Notes under the pieces: model-generated
The model's database searches: none
What the model was told of the DNA's origin: nothing
Seen by the model: only the letters and a program-made list of their open reading frames with translations
Shown here: positions 16,423 through 25,268 of the stretch, in pieces
Position numbering within the stretch: the first letter of the stretch is position 1
Layout of the letters: every line of letters begins with the position of its first letter
Assembly (NCBI GenBank): GCA_035606945.1
Contig: DATNDR010000079.1
Span: 151,692-215,691, forward strand
Reading direction: 5' to 3'
Source: GCA-003244245 sp035606945
Lineage (GTDB): Bacteria > Actinomycetota > Actinomycetes > Mycobacteriales > Pseudonocardiaceae
DNA: 64,000 nucleotides
Program-made: the position numbers and the translations under genes

Positions 16423-18096
16423 TTGGACACCGCGAACTGCACGCCACGGTCTGGCCGCCGGGCCGGTACCGAGCACAGGCCGCGGCCGCAGTACTCGCTG
16501 GCCGCAGCGACTCGCACGATGGCGGTGGCCACCCTGGTCAGCCGGATCACTGGATTCCTGCGCCAACTCGCGCTGGCCGCGGTGCTGGGGCTCGGGGTCG
16601 TCAACGACTCCTACACGGTGTCCAACACGCTGCCGGCGATGCTCTACGAGATCCTCCTCGGCGGGGTACTGACCAGCGTCATCGTGCCGTTGCTGGTGCG
16701 GGCTTCGAAGGAGGACCCGGACCACGGCGAGGCCTACGTGCAGCGGCTGGTCACCGTCGCCTTCGTGGCGCTGAGCGCCGCCAGCGTGCTCGCCGTCGTC
16801 GCGGCACCGTTTCTGGCCGTGCTGTTCCTGGGCACCGGCGAGGACGCCAACCCGCAGCTGGCCACGGTGTTCGGCTATCTGCTGTTACCGCTGATCTTGT
16901 TCTACGGCCTGTCCGGGCTGTTCGGGGCCATCCTCAACGCCCGTAGCGTGTTCGGCCCACCGGCCTGGGCACCGGTGCTCAACAACGTCATCGTGCTGAT
17001 CTCGCTGGGCGTCTACGCCCTGGTTCCCGGCGAGATCAGCGTCAACCCAGCCCGGCTGAGCGACCCGAAGCTGCTGGTGCTGGGCTTGGGCACGACGGCT
17101 GGCATCGTCGCGCAGGCGCTGGTGCAGGTGCCCGGCCTGCGCCGGGCCGGTTTCCACTTCGGTTGGCGATGTGGGTGGGATTCCAGGCTGACCCAGGCCA
17201 GCGGGATGGCCGCCTGGTTTGTCGTCTATGTGCTGGTGGGTCAACTCGGCTTCCTGGTCACCACCCGCTCTGCGGCGCAGGGCGACCCCGGGGGGGTGGT
17301 GATCTACAGCCTGGTGTGGTTGCTGCTCCAACTTCCCTACGGCGTGCTCGGCTACTCACTGCTCACCGCGATCACGCCGCGAATGAGCGCGGCTGCGGCC
17401 GACGCCGACTGGCGCGGCGTGGTCCAACACCTGTCGGTGGGCAGCCGCTACCTCATCGTGGTGCTGGTACCGATCACCGTGGTGTTCACCCTGGCCGGGG
17501 AACCGATCGGGGTCGCGCTGTTCTCGCTGGGCAAGGCAGGCAGCAACGCCGAGCGGCTCGGCGCCGCGCTGGCGGTGTCCGCGTTCGGCCTGCTGCCCTA
17601 TGCGGTGACGATGCTGCAGCTGCGGGTGTTCTACTCGATGGCCGACGCGCGCACCCCGACGATGATCAACGCGATCATGGTGGCGGTGAAGCTGCCCCTG
17701 CTACTGGCCTGCCCGGTCTTTCTCGACGACGCCGATGTCGTGCTCGGCCTCACCGCGGCCAACTCGCTGTCGCTCGTGGTGGGCGCGATGGTCGGGCAGA
17801 CCTGGCTGCGCAGGCGGCTGGGCCGGGTGGAGACCAAGCGAAGTCTGATCACATTTCGTAATTGTGTGATCGGCGCCGTGCCCGCGGTGGGCGCGGTGCT
17901 GGCACTGCGTGCCGCGACCGATTGGGACGGGGTGAGCGGGGCCTGGCTGGACCTGGTGTCCACCACCATCATCGTCGGGGTGGTGATGGGGCTGGCCCTG
18001 CTGATCCTGCGTACGCCGGAGCTCACCGAAGCGCTCCGAACACCGCTCGTCGCGCGCCTGGTCCGGCACCGCTCGATTCGCCCGCGGGAGCCGTAG
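16423..18096 (+). CDS. murJ: Lipid II flippase MurJ/MviN
   Basis: A 557-residue polytopic protein with about 14 membrane segments. ATLVSRITGFLRQLALAAVLG and the NTLPAMLYEILLGGVLTS stretch are typical of MurJ, which moves lipid II across the membrane. The TTG at 16423 lies four bases after the DUF6049 stop; ATG 16519 is an alternative. In Mycobacterium MurJ continues into a pseudokinase; here that part is a separate gene (18169-19692). Confidence 0.93.
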   Translation: MDTANCTPRSGRRAGTEHRPRPQYSLAAATRTMAVATLVSRITGFLRQLALAAVLGLGVVNDSYTVSNTLPAMLYEILLGGVLTSVIVPLLVRASKEDPDHGEAYVQRLVTVAFVALSAASVLAVVAAPFLAVLFLGTGEDANPQLATVFGYLLLPLILFYGLSGLFGAILNARSVFGPPAWAPVLNNVIVLISLGVYALVPGEISVNPARLSDPKLLVLGLGTTAGIVAQALVQVPGLRRAGFHFGWRCGWDSRLTQASGMAAWFVVYVLVGQLGFLVTTRSAAQGDPGGVVIYSLVWLLLQLPYGVLGYSLLTAITPRMSAAAADADWRGVVQHLSVGSRYLIVVLVPITVVFTLAGEPIGVALFSLGKAGSNAERLGAALAVSAFGLLPYAVTMLQLRVFYSMADARTPTMINAIMVAVKLPLLLACPVFLDDADVVLGLTAANSLSLVVGAMVGQTWLRRRLGRVETKRSLITFRNCVIGAVPAVGAVLALRAATDWDGVSGAWLDLVSTTIIVGVVMGLALLILRTPELTEALRTPLVARLVRHRSIRPREP

Positions 18097-18098
18097 GC

Positions 18099-18127
18099 TT
18101 GACAATCGTCGGCCAGGAGCCTACAAA
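18099..18127 (+). promoter_or_regulatory. Consensus sigma-A-type promoter
   Basis: TTGACA (18099-18104), a 17-base spacer and TACAAA (18122-18127) lie 42 bases before the GTG of the pseudokinase gene. It is the best consensus promoter seen in this part of the window and indicates that the gene is not expressed only from the murJ operon. Confidence 0.65.
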
Positions 18128-18168
18128 ATCGGGACCCCAGAAATGGGCGCAGAGACGGTGACATCACG

Positions 18169-19692
18169 GTGAACGAGTCGGCAGGGACGGGGGCACATCG
18201 GTTCCCTGTCTCGGGGTTCACCCCTGGGTACGTTCTGGGTGCGGGCCGGTACCGCCTGCTCGCTGAAGTCGCTCGCGACGACCGCTGCGCCGTGCGGCTG
18301 TGGCGGGGCCGGGATCTCATGCTGGACCGTGACATCGCCTTGACGTTGTTCACGGCCGCACCGACCGACCCAGCGGCGGTCGCCCGGGTCCGCTCCGCCG
18401 TTGCCCGCGCATTGCGCTCGGCTCGGGTGGAGACGGCAGGTGCGGCGCGGGTGCTCGATGTGCTGGAGCCCGAGCACATCGACGACCCGCACGGCACAAG
18501 CGGTACCGACGGTAGCCACGCCGCCGTCGTCGCCGCCGTCGTCGCCGAGTGGACCCCTGGTGGGCCGCTGGCGGAGCTGCTGGATGGTGGGCCACTGCCA
18601 CCGGGGGTGGCGGCTCGGATCCTGGTCCCGCTGGCTGGTGCCGTCGATACGGCACACAGCGCGGGTCTGGTCCTGGGCTGTGACCATCCGGGCCGGATCC
18701 GGGTGGCGCCCGACCGGCAGCTCCGATTGGCCTTCCCCGGACCGCCGCCCAGCACCGGTGCTCGAGACGACATCCGCGGCCTGGGCGCGATGCTGTACCT
18801 GCTGCTCACCGGGTGCTGGCCGTTACTCGACGGGCCACCGGGCCTGCCACCCGCCCCGCTCGGTCCGCAGGGCGGTCCGATCAGTCCGACCACACTGCGG
18901 CCCGTGGTACCGGTGGAGCTGTCCACGCTGGCGCTGCGCAGCATCGCCGGTCCGGGTACCGGCGGCGTGCACACCGGCGCTGCGGTGCGTCAGGTGCTCG
19001 AATTTCACGCCGCCAGCGCTGATGACCTGCGGTCCGGCGCCCAGCCGATCGACCCGCAACGGGCCCGGCGGCTGCGCCGGATCAAGTTCGGGGTGTCGAT
19101 GACGGTGCTGGGGGCCGCCACCCTAATGATCATCGGTTACGCCGGGATGCAGGTCGTGTCGGTGTTCACCGACACCGGGGGAGCACCGTTGGTGGTCGCC
19201 GGCACCGCGCCCGCCCGGCCGGCGCCCGCGCCGCCGGCGTTGCTCGCCCCGGTTCGGGTCCGGTCGTTATCGGTGTATGACCCGTCCGGGTTGGGTTCCC
19301 CGGATCACCAGAAAGACGTCGCAAAGTTGGTGGACGGCAATCCGAGAACGGGCTGGTCCACCGACTCGTACTTCCAGCAGTTCCCCATCTACAAAAAGGG
19401 GCTCGGCGTGATGCTGAGCTTCGAAACGCCCGTCTCGGCCGCTTCGGTGACCGTGGTGTCACCCAGCGCGGGCACCATGCTGGAAATCCGCACCGCGATG
19501 TCTCCGAACGCACGGCTGGACCAGACCACTCTGGTCGGTACCGCCACGCTCAAATCGGGCAGCAACCAGATTCCGCTGCGCGCCGGTTCACCGGCTCGCT
19601 ACCTGCTGGTGTGGATCACCGGACTCAGTGGCGGGGAAGGCCACCACCAGTCCCAGCTCAGCGACTTGCAGATTCAGCAGCGCGCCACCTGA
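18169..19692 (+). CDS. Pseudokinase with transmembrane and discoidin-like domains
   Basis: About 507 residues. Residues 20-285 have a kinase-like fold (GAGRYRLLAEVARDD, VRLWRGRDLMLDRDIALTLF, DDIRGLGAMLYLLLTG) but no HRD or DFG catalytic motif. One transmembrane helix (about 308-328) is followed by a Pro/Ala linker and an extracellular region with LVDGNPRTGWSTDSYF, typical of F5/8 C-type folds. It corresponds to the C-terminal half of mycobacterial MviN, whose phosphorylated pseudokinase recruits FhaA to control peptidoglycan synthesis. A separate consensus promoter precedes it. Confidence 0.88.
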   Translation: MNESAGTGAHRFPVSGFTPGYVLGAGRYRLLAEVARDDRCAVRLWRGRDLMLDRDIALTLFTAAPTDPAAVARVRSAVARALRSARVETAGAARVLDVLEPEHIDDPHGTSGTDGSHAAVVAAVVAEWTPGGPLAELLDGGPLPPGVAARILVPLAGAVDTAHSAGLVLGCDHPGRIRVAPDRQLRLAFPGPPPSTGARDDIRGLGAMLYLLLTGCWPLLDGPPGLPPAPLGPQGGPISPTTLRPVVPVELSTLALRSIAGPGTGGVHTGAAVRQVLEFHAASADDLRSGAQPIDPQRARRLRRIKFGVSMTVLGAATLMIIGYAGMQVVSVFTDTGGAPLVVAGTAPARPAPAPPALLAPVRVRSLSVYDPSGLGSPDHQKDVAKLVDGNPRTGWSTDSYFQQFPIYKKGLGVMLSFETPVSAASVTVVSPSAGTMLEIRTAMSPNARLDQTTLVGTATLKSGSNQIPLRAGSPARYLLVWITGLSGGEGHHQSQLSDLQIQQRAT

Positions 19693-19758
19693 GGTTGGGG
19701 GCTCTTCAAGGCCACCCAACCCGCCCTCTCGGCGTCTCAAACGGCTACCAACCCCGCC
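19693..19758. repeat. Hairpin repeat after pseudokinase gene (family B-like)
   Basis: GGTTGGGGGC pairs imperfectly with GGCCACCCAACC (19693-19721) immediately after the stop codon. A second related half (ACCAACCCCGCC) ends at 19758. The GGGTTGG core links it to the leuS palindrome and the 20378-20402 copy. It may serve as a terminator between convergent genes. Confidence 0.4.
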
Positions 19759-19772
19759 GCTGGATGCGTGGC

Positions 19773-20273
19773 TCATCCTGTCCACTCCTGTCCACGTACC
19801 GCGCAGCCCGCTAATGCGCTGAGCGCAGGACCGTCGACTCGAAACACGGTCCATTCATCCATCGGTACCGCGCCAAGACGGCGGTAGAAGCCGATAGCCG
19901 GTTCGTTCCAGTCGAGCACCGACCACTGCAACCGGGAATAGCCGCGGCGCAGGCACTCCGCCGCGAGCGCGGCGAGCAGTTGTCGGCCAAGCCCCACACC
20001 CCGGTGCTCGGCCCGCACGAACAGATCTTCCAGGTAGATCCCGTGCATCCCGTCCCAGGTGGAGAAGCTCAGCAACCACAGCGCCACCCCGGCAACCTCG
20101 CCGCCCACCTCGGCAACGTGTCCGAACAGCGCGGGGTGGGCGCCGAACAGCGCCGCGCGCAGCTGGGTAGCGGTCAACCGGCACTGCTCGCCGGCCCGTT
20201 CAAAGGCCGCGAGATCGTGCACCAGCGCGACCACCGCGTCAACGTCGCACTCCCGCACCCGCCGGACAGCCAC
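19773..20273 (-). CDS. GNAT N-acetyltransferase
   Basis: A 166-residue acyltransferase of the diamine-type branch. YLEDLFVRAEHRGVGLGRQL is motif A with the acetyl-CoA loop, and WNEPAIGFYRRLGAVPMDEW is the C-terminal signature of spermidine/spermine-type enzymes, though the substrate is unproven. GTG at 20273 begins MAVRRVRECD; the frame stays open upstream through repeat-derived sequence (GLIAGSVAGR), which is not taken as coding. The gene occupies the place of sigM and its anti-sigma gene in Mycobacterium. Confidence 0.88.
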   Translation of the reverse strand: MAVRRVRECDVDAVVALVHDLAAFERAGEQCRLTATQLRAALFGAHPALFGHVAEVGGEVAGVALWLLSFSTWDGMHGIYLEDLFVRAEHRGVGLGRQLLAALAAECLRRGYSRLQWSVLDWNEPAIGFYRRLGAVPMDEWTVFRVDGPALSALAGCAVRGQEWTG

Positions 20274-20303
20274 ACCCAGCAGGCTGCCACGACCGGCCAC
20301 CGA

Positions 20304-20402
20304 GCCGGCGATCAGACCACCGTCTCCCCACCTGGCAAGACTCGAGGTTGGCAGCGGTTGACAGCACCCACAGTCCGGGTTGGCTGCTCTTGGAGAGCGC
20401 CA
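20304..20402. repeat. Composite repeat region before trxB
   Basis: GCCGGCGATCAGAC (20304-20317) matches the repeat inside cca at 13 of 14 bases. GGGTTGGCTGCTCTTGGAGAGC further on (from about 20378) resembles the right half of the leuS palindrome: GGGTTGG and TTGGAGAGC are identical and equally spaced. Two repeat families have therefore accumulated in this gap. Confidence 0.5.
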
Positions 20403-20438
20403 CACTGCGGCGGGAACATCGATCCGTAGGATCGTGTT

Positions 20439-21422
20439 GTGGCCAACGTGAGTAAGCAGATCCGGGACGTCATCATCATCGGCTCGGGCCCGGCCGGGTA
20501 CACGGCCGCGATCTACACCGCGCGTGCACAGCTGGAGCCGCTCGTCTTCGAGGGTAGCCAGTACGGCGGTGCCCTGATGACCACGACCGACGTGGAGAAC
20601 TACCCCGGTTTCCGCGACGGCATCATGGGTCCGGACCTGATGGAGCAGTTCCGCGCGCAAGCCGAACGCTTCGGTGCGCAACTGCAATCCAAAGACGTGA
20701 CGTCGGTCGAGCTGGTCGGTGACATCAAGCGGGTGATGGTCGATGACACGACCTACCTGGCCCGGTCGGTGATCCTCGCGATGGGCGCGCAGCCGCGCTA
20801 CCTCAATGTGCCCGGCGAGCAGGAGTTGCTCGGCCGCGGCGTCAGCTCGTGCGCCACCTGCGACGGCTTCTTCTTCCGTGACCAGGACATCGCTGTCATC
20901 GGTGGCGGTGACTCGGCGATGGAAGAGGCCACCTTCCTGACCAAGTTCGCACGATCGGTGACCGTGGTGCATCGGCGCGACGAGTTCCGCGCCTCCAAGA
21001 TCATGCTCGAGCGGGCCCGGAACAACGACAAGATCGACTGGCGCACCGGAGTGACGGTCAAAGAAGTGCTCGGTGACGGCGGCGTGAACGGCCTGGCGCT
21101 GTCCGACGGCTCAACCCTCGACGTCACCGGGATGTTCGTGGCGATCGGGCACGACCCGCGCAGTGACCTGGTCCGCGGGCAAGTCGATACCGACGCGGAC
21201 GGTTATGTGCTGGTGAAAGCGCCGACCACGGAAACCACCGTGGACGGGGTGTTCGCCAGCGGCGACCTGGTCGACCGGACATACCGGCAGGCTGTCACCG
21301 CCGCCGGCACCGGTTGCTCGGCCGCGATCGACGCAGAGCGCTGGCTTGCCGAGCACGCCGTCGATGTGCGCGCACAAGTTGCCGCTGAGTTCGTCGGCGG
21401 CGGGTACGGCACCAAGTCTTGA
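20439..21422 (+). CDS. trxB: Thioredoxin reductase
   Basis: A 327-residue flavoenzyme that reduces thioredoxin with NADPH. FAD binding: IIGSGPAGYTAAIYTARA; redox centre CATCD; NADPH motif VIGGGDSAMEEA; C-terminal FAD contact VFASGDLVDRTYRQAVTAAG. The GTG at 20439 follows TAGGAT by six bases, implying a leaderless mRNA. trxA follows after 34 bases. Confidence 0.97.
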   Translation: MANVSKQIRDVIIIGSGPAGYTAAIYTARAQLEPLVFEGSQYGGALMTTTDVENYPGFRDGIMGPDLMEQFRAQAERFGAQLQSKDVTSVELVGDIKRVMVDDTTYLARSVILAMGAQPRYLNVPGEQELLGRGVSSCATCDGFFFRDQDIAVIGGGDSAMEEATFLTKFARSVTVVHRRDEFRASKIMLERARNNDKIDWRTGVTVKEVLGDGGVNGLALSDGSTLDVTGMFVAIGHDPRSDLVRGQVDTDADGYVLVKAPTTETTVDGVFASGDLVDRTYRQAVTAAGTGCSAAIDAERWLAEHAVDVRAQVAAEFVGGGYGTKS

Positions 21423-21456
21423 TATCCACTTAAGGATCCCGCACTCAGGAGATGAC

Positions 21457-21786
21457 ATGGCAGATAAGTCGACCGTGACCGTGACCGACAAGTCGTTCGC
21501 CGACGAGGTGCTCGGCAGCGACAAGCCGGTGCTGGTGGACTTCTGGGCATCCTGGTGCGGCCCGTGCAAGATGGTGGCACCGGTGCTCGAAGAGATCGCC
21601 TCGGAGCACGGTGAGATCATCGTCGCGAAGATGGACATCGACGCCAACCCGAGCACGCCCCGCAACTACCGGATCATGTCCATTCCCACCATGATCGTGT
21701 TCTCGGGGGGCAAGCCGGTCAAGCAGATCGTCGGCGCCAAGCCCAAGGCCGCCCTGCTGCAAGATCTGGCGGAGTACTTGGGCTGA
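21457..21786 (+). CDS. trxA: Thioredoxin
   Basis: A 109-residue thioredoxin with FWASWCGPCKM as active site and the cis-proline in SIPTMIVFSGGKPV. It is the partner of TrxB immediately upstream; the pair supplies reducing power for ribonucleotide reductase and peroxidases. ATG 21457 has AGGAG about 6 bases upstream. Confidence 0.97.
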   Translation: MADKSTVTVTDKSFADEVLGSDKPVLVDFWASWCGPCKMVAPVLEEIASEHGEIIVAKMDIDANPSTPRNYRIMSIPTMIVFSGGKPVKQIVGAKPKAALLQDLAEYLG

Positions 21787-21942
21787 CCAGCAGCTCCCTC
21801 GCACGCTGCGGCCCGCTTCACGCGCTGCAGGCAACCGATTACCCTGAGGACGCGTCTTGCACGGCGGACGGGCCACACTCGATCGCTATCCTCTCCAGTC
21901 CCGGCGTCGATCAGTTGATCAGTCGATCAGAAGTGAGGGTGA

Positions 21943-23094
21943 ATGCAGCTTCTGCGCCGCGGCGACACCGGACCGGCGGTGGCGCAGCTCAGGGCGATGC
22001 TGATTTCGGAGGGTTTGCTCCCGCCGCCATCGGATTCGGAGCGGGCTAGTGACGGATTCGATCTCGCCCTCGAACACGCGGTGCGGGCCTTCCAGCAGCG
22101 CCGCGGCCTGATCACCGATGGCATCGTGGGGTTGGCCACCCACCAGGCGCTGTGTGACGCACGCCTGGAACTCGGCTGCCGGACGCTCAGTTACGTACTG
22201 TTTTGCCCGATGCGTGGCGACGACGTGTGCACACTGCAGGAACGCCTGCTGGAGCTCGGCTACGACGCCTACCGCGCAGATGGCATCTTCGGCGTGCAGA
22301 CCGAGATCGCGTTGCGTAGCTTCCAGCGCGACTACGGCCTGCGGGTGGACGGAATCTGCGGACCTGCCACCGTGCGCGCCCTGCGGCAGTTACAGCCCAA
22401 AGTTCGTGGTGGTCGGCCAGTCCTGCTCCGCGAGCAGGAACTGCTGCGCCGGGCAGGTCCGGCGCTGCGCGGCAAGCGGATCGTGATCGATCCCTGCCTC
22501 GGCGATACGAACCGCGGCATCGTGGTGGACGGCGCGACCGAGGCCGACCTGATGTGGGACCTGGCCCAGCGGCTGACGGGCCGAATGGGTGCCACCGGGA
22601 TGGAAACCATGCTCTCCCGGCGTGTCGACGCCTGCCCCACCGAGGCCCAGCGCGCCGCCTTCGCCAACAACGCGGGCGCCGATCTGGTGCTGTCCCTGCA
22701 CACCGACAGCCACCCCACCGCACTGGCCCACGGCGTGGCGACGTTCCATTTCGGCACTGGCAACGGCGTGACCTCCACCGTGGGGGAGGCGCTGGCCCAA
22801 TTCCTGCAACGGGAACTGACCGCCCGCACCGGAATGCTCGACTGCCGCGCCCATCCCAAGACCTGGGAGCTGCTGCGGCTGACCCGAATGCCCGCGGTCC
22901 GCATCGAACTGGGTTACCTGACCAACCCCGAAGACCGTCGCAAACTACTGGATCCGGCGTGTCGCGACGTGATCGCCGAGGGAATCCTGGTCGCCGTCAA
23001 GCGCCTCTATCTCCTGGGCGAAAACGATCAGCCCACCGGTACCTTCACCTTCGCCGACCTCCTCCGTAGCGAGGTAGCCCAACCCGCCCTTTGA
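21943..23094 (+). CDS. cwlM: CwlM-like peptidoglycan-synthesis regulator (amidase_3 fold)
   Basis: A 383-residue protein with no signal peptide: two peptidoglycan-binding repeats (GDTGPAVAQLRAML and LQERLLELGYDAYRADGIFG), then an amidase_3 domain. The first zinc-ligand motif of active amidases (DPGHGG) is DPCLGD here, without His, while SLHTDSHP and VRIELGYLTN are kept. This agrees with mycobacterial CwlM, which acts in the cytoplasm as a phosphorylation-controlled activator of MurA. Location after trxA matches Rv3915. ATG 21943 follows GTGAGGGTGA. Confidence 0.9.
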   Translation: MQLLRRGDTGPAVAQLRAMLISEGLLPPPSDSERASDGFDLALEHAVRAFQQRRGLITDGIVGLATHQALCDARLELGCRTLSYVLFCPMRGDDVCTLQERLLELGYDAYRADGIFGVQTEIALRSFQRDYGLRVDGICGPATVRALRQLQPKVRGGRPVLLREQELLRRAGPALRGKRIVIDPCLGDTNRGIVVDGATEADLMWDLAQRLTGRMGATGMETMLSRRVDACPTEAQRAAFANNAGADLVLSLHTDSHPTALAHGVATFHFGTGNGVTSTVGEALAQFLQRELTARTGMLDCRAHPKTWELLRLTRMPAVRIELGYLTNPEDRRKLLDPACRDVIAEGILVAVKRLYLLGENDQPTGTFTFADLLRSEVAQPAL

Positions 23095-23113
23095 CCACAA
23101 ACCCAGAATTTGG

Positions 23114-23776
23114 CTAGCGCAACTCGGTGTGGATCTGGTGCCAGACCAGGCAGGGAAAGCGACGGCGGCGCCTTCTCCAGCGACGGCAGGCGCGGCATCG
23201 ACCCGCTGGGGTCGGCTGATGGTCCGCGAGAACTCGGCGCAGCGCGGCGATAGCACCCGGATGCTGACCGCATATTTCGAGCTCAGCAAGCGTGTCCCAG
23301 ACCGATTGGACCATGTTTCGGGCCTGCGGTCGATCAGCTGGCAAGGACACCGGCAACCGCCGAGCCGGGTGCCGTTGCCTATCCAGCTGCCGATAACGGG
23401 CGGTGCCGGTGTCGGTCAACGTCGCCCGCTGCATGCCCCACACGTCCAGCTCGGCCAGCATTACCATCCTGCCGGCACACAACACCGTGAGCGCGTCGGC
23501 GACATAGCCGGGCACTCGACGTCCACCGTCGAACCAGTGATCACCCATCTTCGCCATGCCGCCACCACTGACGCGCCGTAGCGCGATAGCGACGATCCCG
23601 TCGCCGGCCAGCCGATCTGACCAGTCCGCTGGGGCTCTCTCGCTGGATTTCCCGGGGAAAGCGACGGCCCCCGGCCGGGTGCGGGGCGGAGCACAGCCGT
23701 CGGGACCGGGGTCATAGCGCGTGCCTGCGTCCCGATCTCGGTGGCGTGATCGAGGTGCCGGCTGCGGTGCACTCAT
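23114..23776 (-). CDS. Hypothetical protein, HTH-like with C-terminal Cys motif
   Basis: About 220 residues. After a disordered N-terminus there is a winged-helix-like segment (DHWFDGGRRVPGYVADALTV to QRATLTDTGTARYRQL). The C-terminus is rich in Arg and carries a Cys motif (GRCRACRRWRRRRRRFPC). Similar small proteins occur beside mobile elements in Pseudonocardiales, but no function is known to me. A near-perfect 16-bp inverted repeat (23804-23850) lies just upstream. It is divergent from the XRE gene at 24038. Confidence 0.65.
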   Translation of the reverse strand: MSAPQPAPRSRHRDRDAGTRYDPGPDGCAPPRTRPGAVAFPGKSSERAPADWSDRLAGDGIVAIALRRVSGGGMAKMGDHWFDGGRRVPGYVADALTVLCAGRMVMLAELDVWGMQRATLTDTGTARYRQLDRQRHPARRLPVSLPADRPQARNMVQSVWDTLAELEICGQHPGAIAALRRVLADHQPTPAGRCRACRRWRRRRRRFPCLVWHQIHTELR

Positions 23777-23803
23777 CGCGGTGTCCTTGTCGCTCGCTAG
23801 GGA

Positions 23804-23850
23804 ATGGCCGGACCGGCGACTCGGCGTCGGGGCATCGCCGGTCCAGCCAT
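23804..23850. promoter_or_regulatory. Inverted repeat upstream of 23776 gene
   Basis: ATGGCCGGACCGGCGA (23804-23819) and TCGCCGGTCCAGCCAT (23835-23850) pair at 15 of 16 positions around a 15-base loop. It sits about 30 bases before the start of the minus-strand gene and could be an operator or a leader hairpin. Confidence 0.45.
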
Positions 23851-24037
23851 GACCCCTCGCGCGGTGGTGAATGCACGTTCAGGGCTGGGCGGAGTCAAGC
23901 ACTGCGACACACCTGAATGCAAGCTTTCAAATGATTACTTCAATCCGACTACTCGATGTGGTTAACTCATTATGAAACGAGCCCGCGAATGCTTTCATTT
24001 CGGGTGTATGATCCCCCCACGGTGAGAGAGGTGGACG

Positions 24038-24928
24038 ATGACCGAGGCCCTCACGACGACGGGCTCTACCGTGCCCCGCCGGCAACTCGGCCGGTATCTG
24101 CGCGACCTGCGCAACAAGTCGCGGCTCACCGTGCGCACGGCGGCAGCGCAGCTGGAGTGGTCCGAGGCCAAGATCTGGCGCATCGAGACCGGCCAGACCT
24201 CGCTGCGCAGCCTCGACGTGGAGGCGATGTGCAAGGTCTACGGCGCCCCGCAGGACATCACCGGGGCGCTGATGGGCCTGGCCAAGGAGACCAAGGCCCG
24301 CGGCTGGTGGCACTCCTACGGCGACGCCATCCCGGAGTACTTCGATGTCTACATCGGTCTGGAGGAGGCCGCGTCCCACTTCAGCTGGTACGAGTCCGAG
24401 TTGGTGCCCGGGCTGTTCCAGACCGAGGACTACGCCCGCGCGGTGATCAGGGCGGACAACCCGGGCGTGGACGACACCGAGATCGAGCGCCGGGTGCATG
24501 TCCGTCTCGCTCGCCAAGCCCTGCTGACCAGGGTGACGCATCCCCCGGCATTCGACGTGGTCCTCAACGAGGCCATCCTGCACCGCCCGGTGGGCGGCGA
24601 GCAGGCCGCGCGCGATCAGCTGAAGCGATTGAGCGAAGTGAGCGAGCTGCCTACCGTGTCGCTGCGGGTGGTGCCCTTCGGGGCCGGGCTGCATCACGGG
24701 ATCATGTCCGGGACTTTCGAGCTGCTGCGGTTCCCGCTCAACGGCAACGGCCAGGACACCGAGCCGCCCACCGTCTACGTCGAAAGCTTCACCGGAGCGC
24801 TGTACTTGGACAAACCCCACGAAGTCGCCCGCTACCAGACCGCGTTCACCAACATCTGGGAGTCCTCTCTCGACGAGCGCGCCTCTCAGGAGCTGATCAC
24901 CCAAGTGACAAGGGAGCTAGGAAAGTGA
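24038..24928 (+). CDS. XRE regulator with DUF5753 domain
   Basis: A 296-residue protein: N-terminal helix-turn-helix (LGRYLRDLRNKSRLTVRTAA to SEAKIWRIETGQTS), then DUF5753 (YIGLEEAASHFSWYESELVP, GLFQTEDYARAVI). This architecture is common in actinobacteria, usually paired with a DUF397 protein, as here: the next gene starts inside this gene's stop (GTGA). Such pairs may act as regulator and partner, sometimes toxin-antitoxin-like. A TATGAT box lies about 25 bases before ATG 24038, in an AT-richer stretch. Confidence 0.93.
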   Translation: MTEALTTTGSTVPRRQLGRYLRDLRNKSRLTVRTAAAQLEWSEAKIWRIETGQTSLRSLDVEAMCKVYGAPQDITGALMGLAKETKARGWWHSYGDAIPEYFDVYIGLEEAASHFSWYESELVPGLFQTEDYARAVIRADNPGVDDTEIERRVHVRLARQALLTRVTHPPAFDVVLNEAILHRPVGGEQAARDQLKRLSEVSELPTVSLRVVPFGAGLHHGIMSGTFELLRFPLNGNGQDTEPPTVYVESFTGALYLDKPHEVARYQTAFTNIWESSLDERASQELITQVTRELGK

Positions 24929-25128
24929 GCACAACTGACCTGTCCGGCGCCGCCTGGCGCAAGAGCACCCGCAGCAACGGCCAAGCGAGCTGCGTGGAGG
25001 TCGCCGATCTCGACAACGGCCACCGCGCCGTCCGGGACTCCAAGAATCCCACCGGCGCAGTACTGATCTTCACCGCGGCTGAGTGGACCGCCTTCACCGC
25101 AGACGTCCACGGCGGCAGGTTCGACTGA
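24925..25128 (+). CDS. DUF397 protein
   Basis: A 67-residue protein with the DUF397 pattern WRKSTRSNGQASCVEVAD, VRDSKNP and FTAAEWTAF. GTG 24925 overlaps the XRE stop, so the pair is translationally coupled. Partner of the DUF5753 regulator; the molecular role is unknown. Confidence 0.92.
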   Translation: MSTTDLSGAAWRKSTRSNGQASCVEVADLDNGHRAVRDSKNPTGAVLIFTAAEWTAFTADVHGGRFD

Positions 25129-25268
25129 TCAATCCGGGCGGTCACCCCCGGTAGCTCGTCGAGGCCACCGGGGTCGTCTTTCGCGCGGTGAGCGCCCGGA
25201 GAACACCGCCGCGCCCCGGGCACGCCGACGAGGCACCGGCTGACCGCATTCAGCGGTTCGGTAGCTCG

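Noticed and set aside
18169..19692. Active Ser/Thr protein kinase
   Set aside because: The HRD and DFG catalytic motifs are absent, so it is described as a pseudokinase.
19773..20972. 399-codon frame as one acetyltransferase
   Set aside because: The upstream half is antisense to trxB and contains repeat-derived residues; only the last 166 codons fit a GNAT protein.
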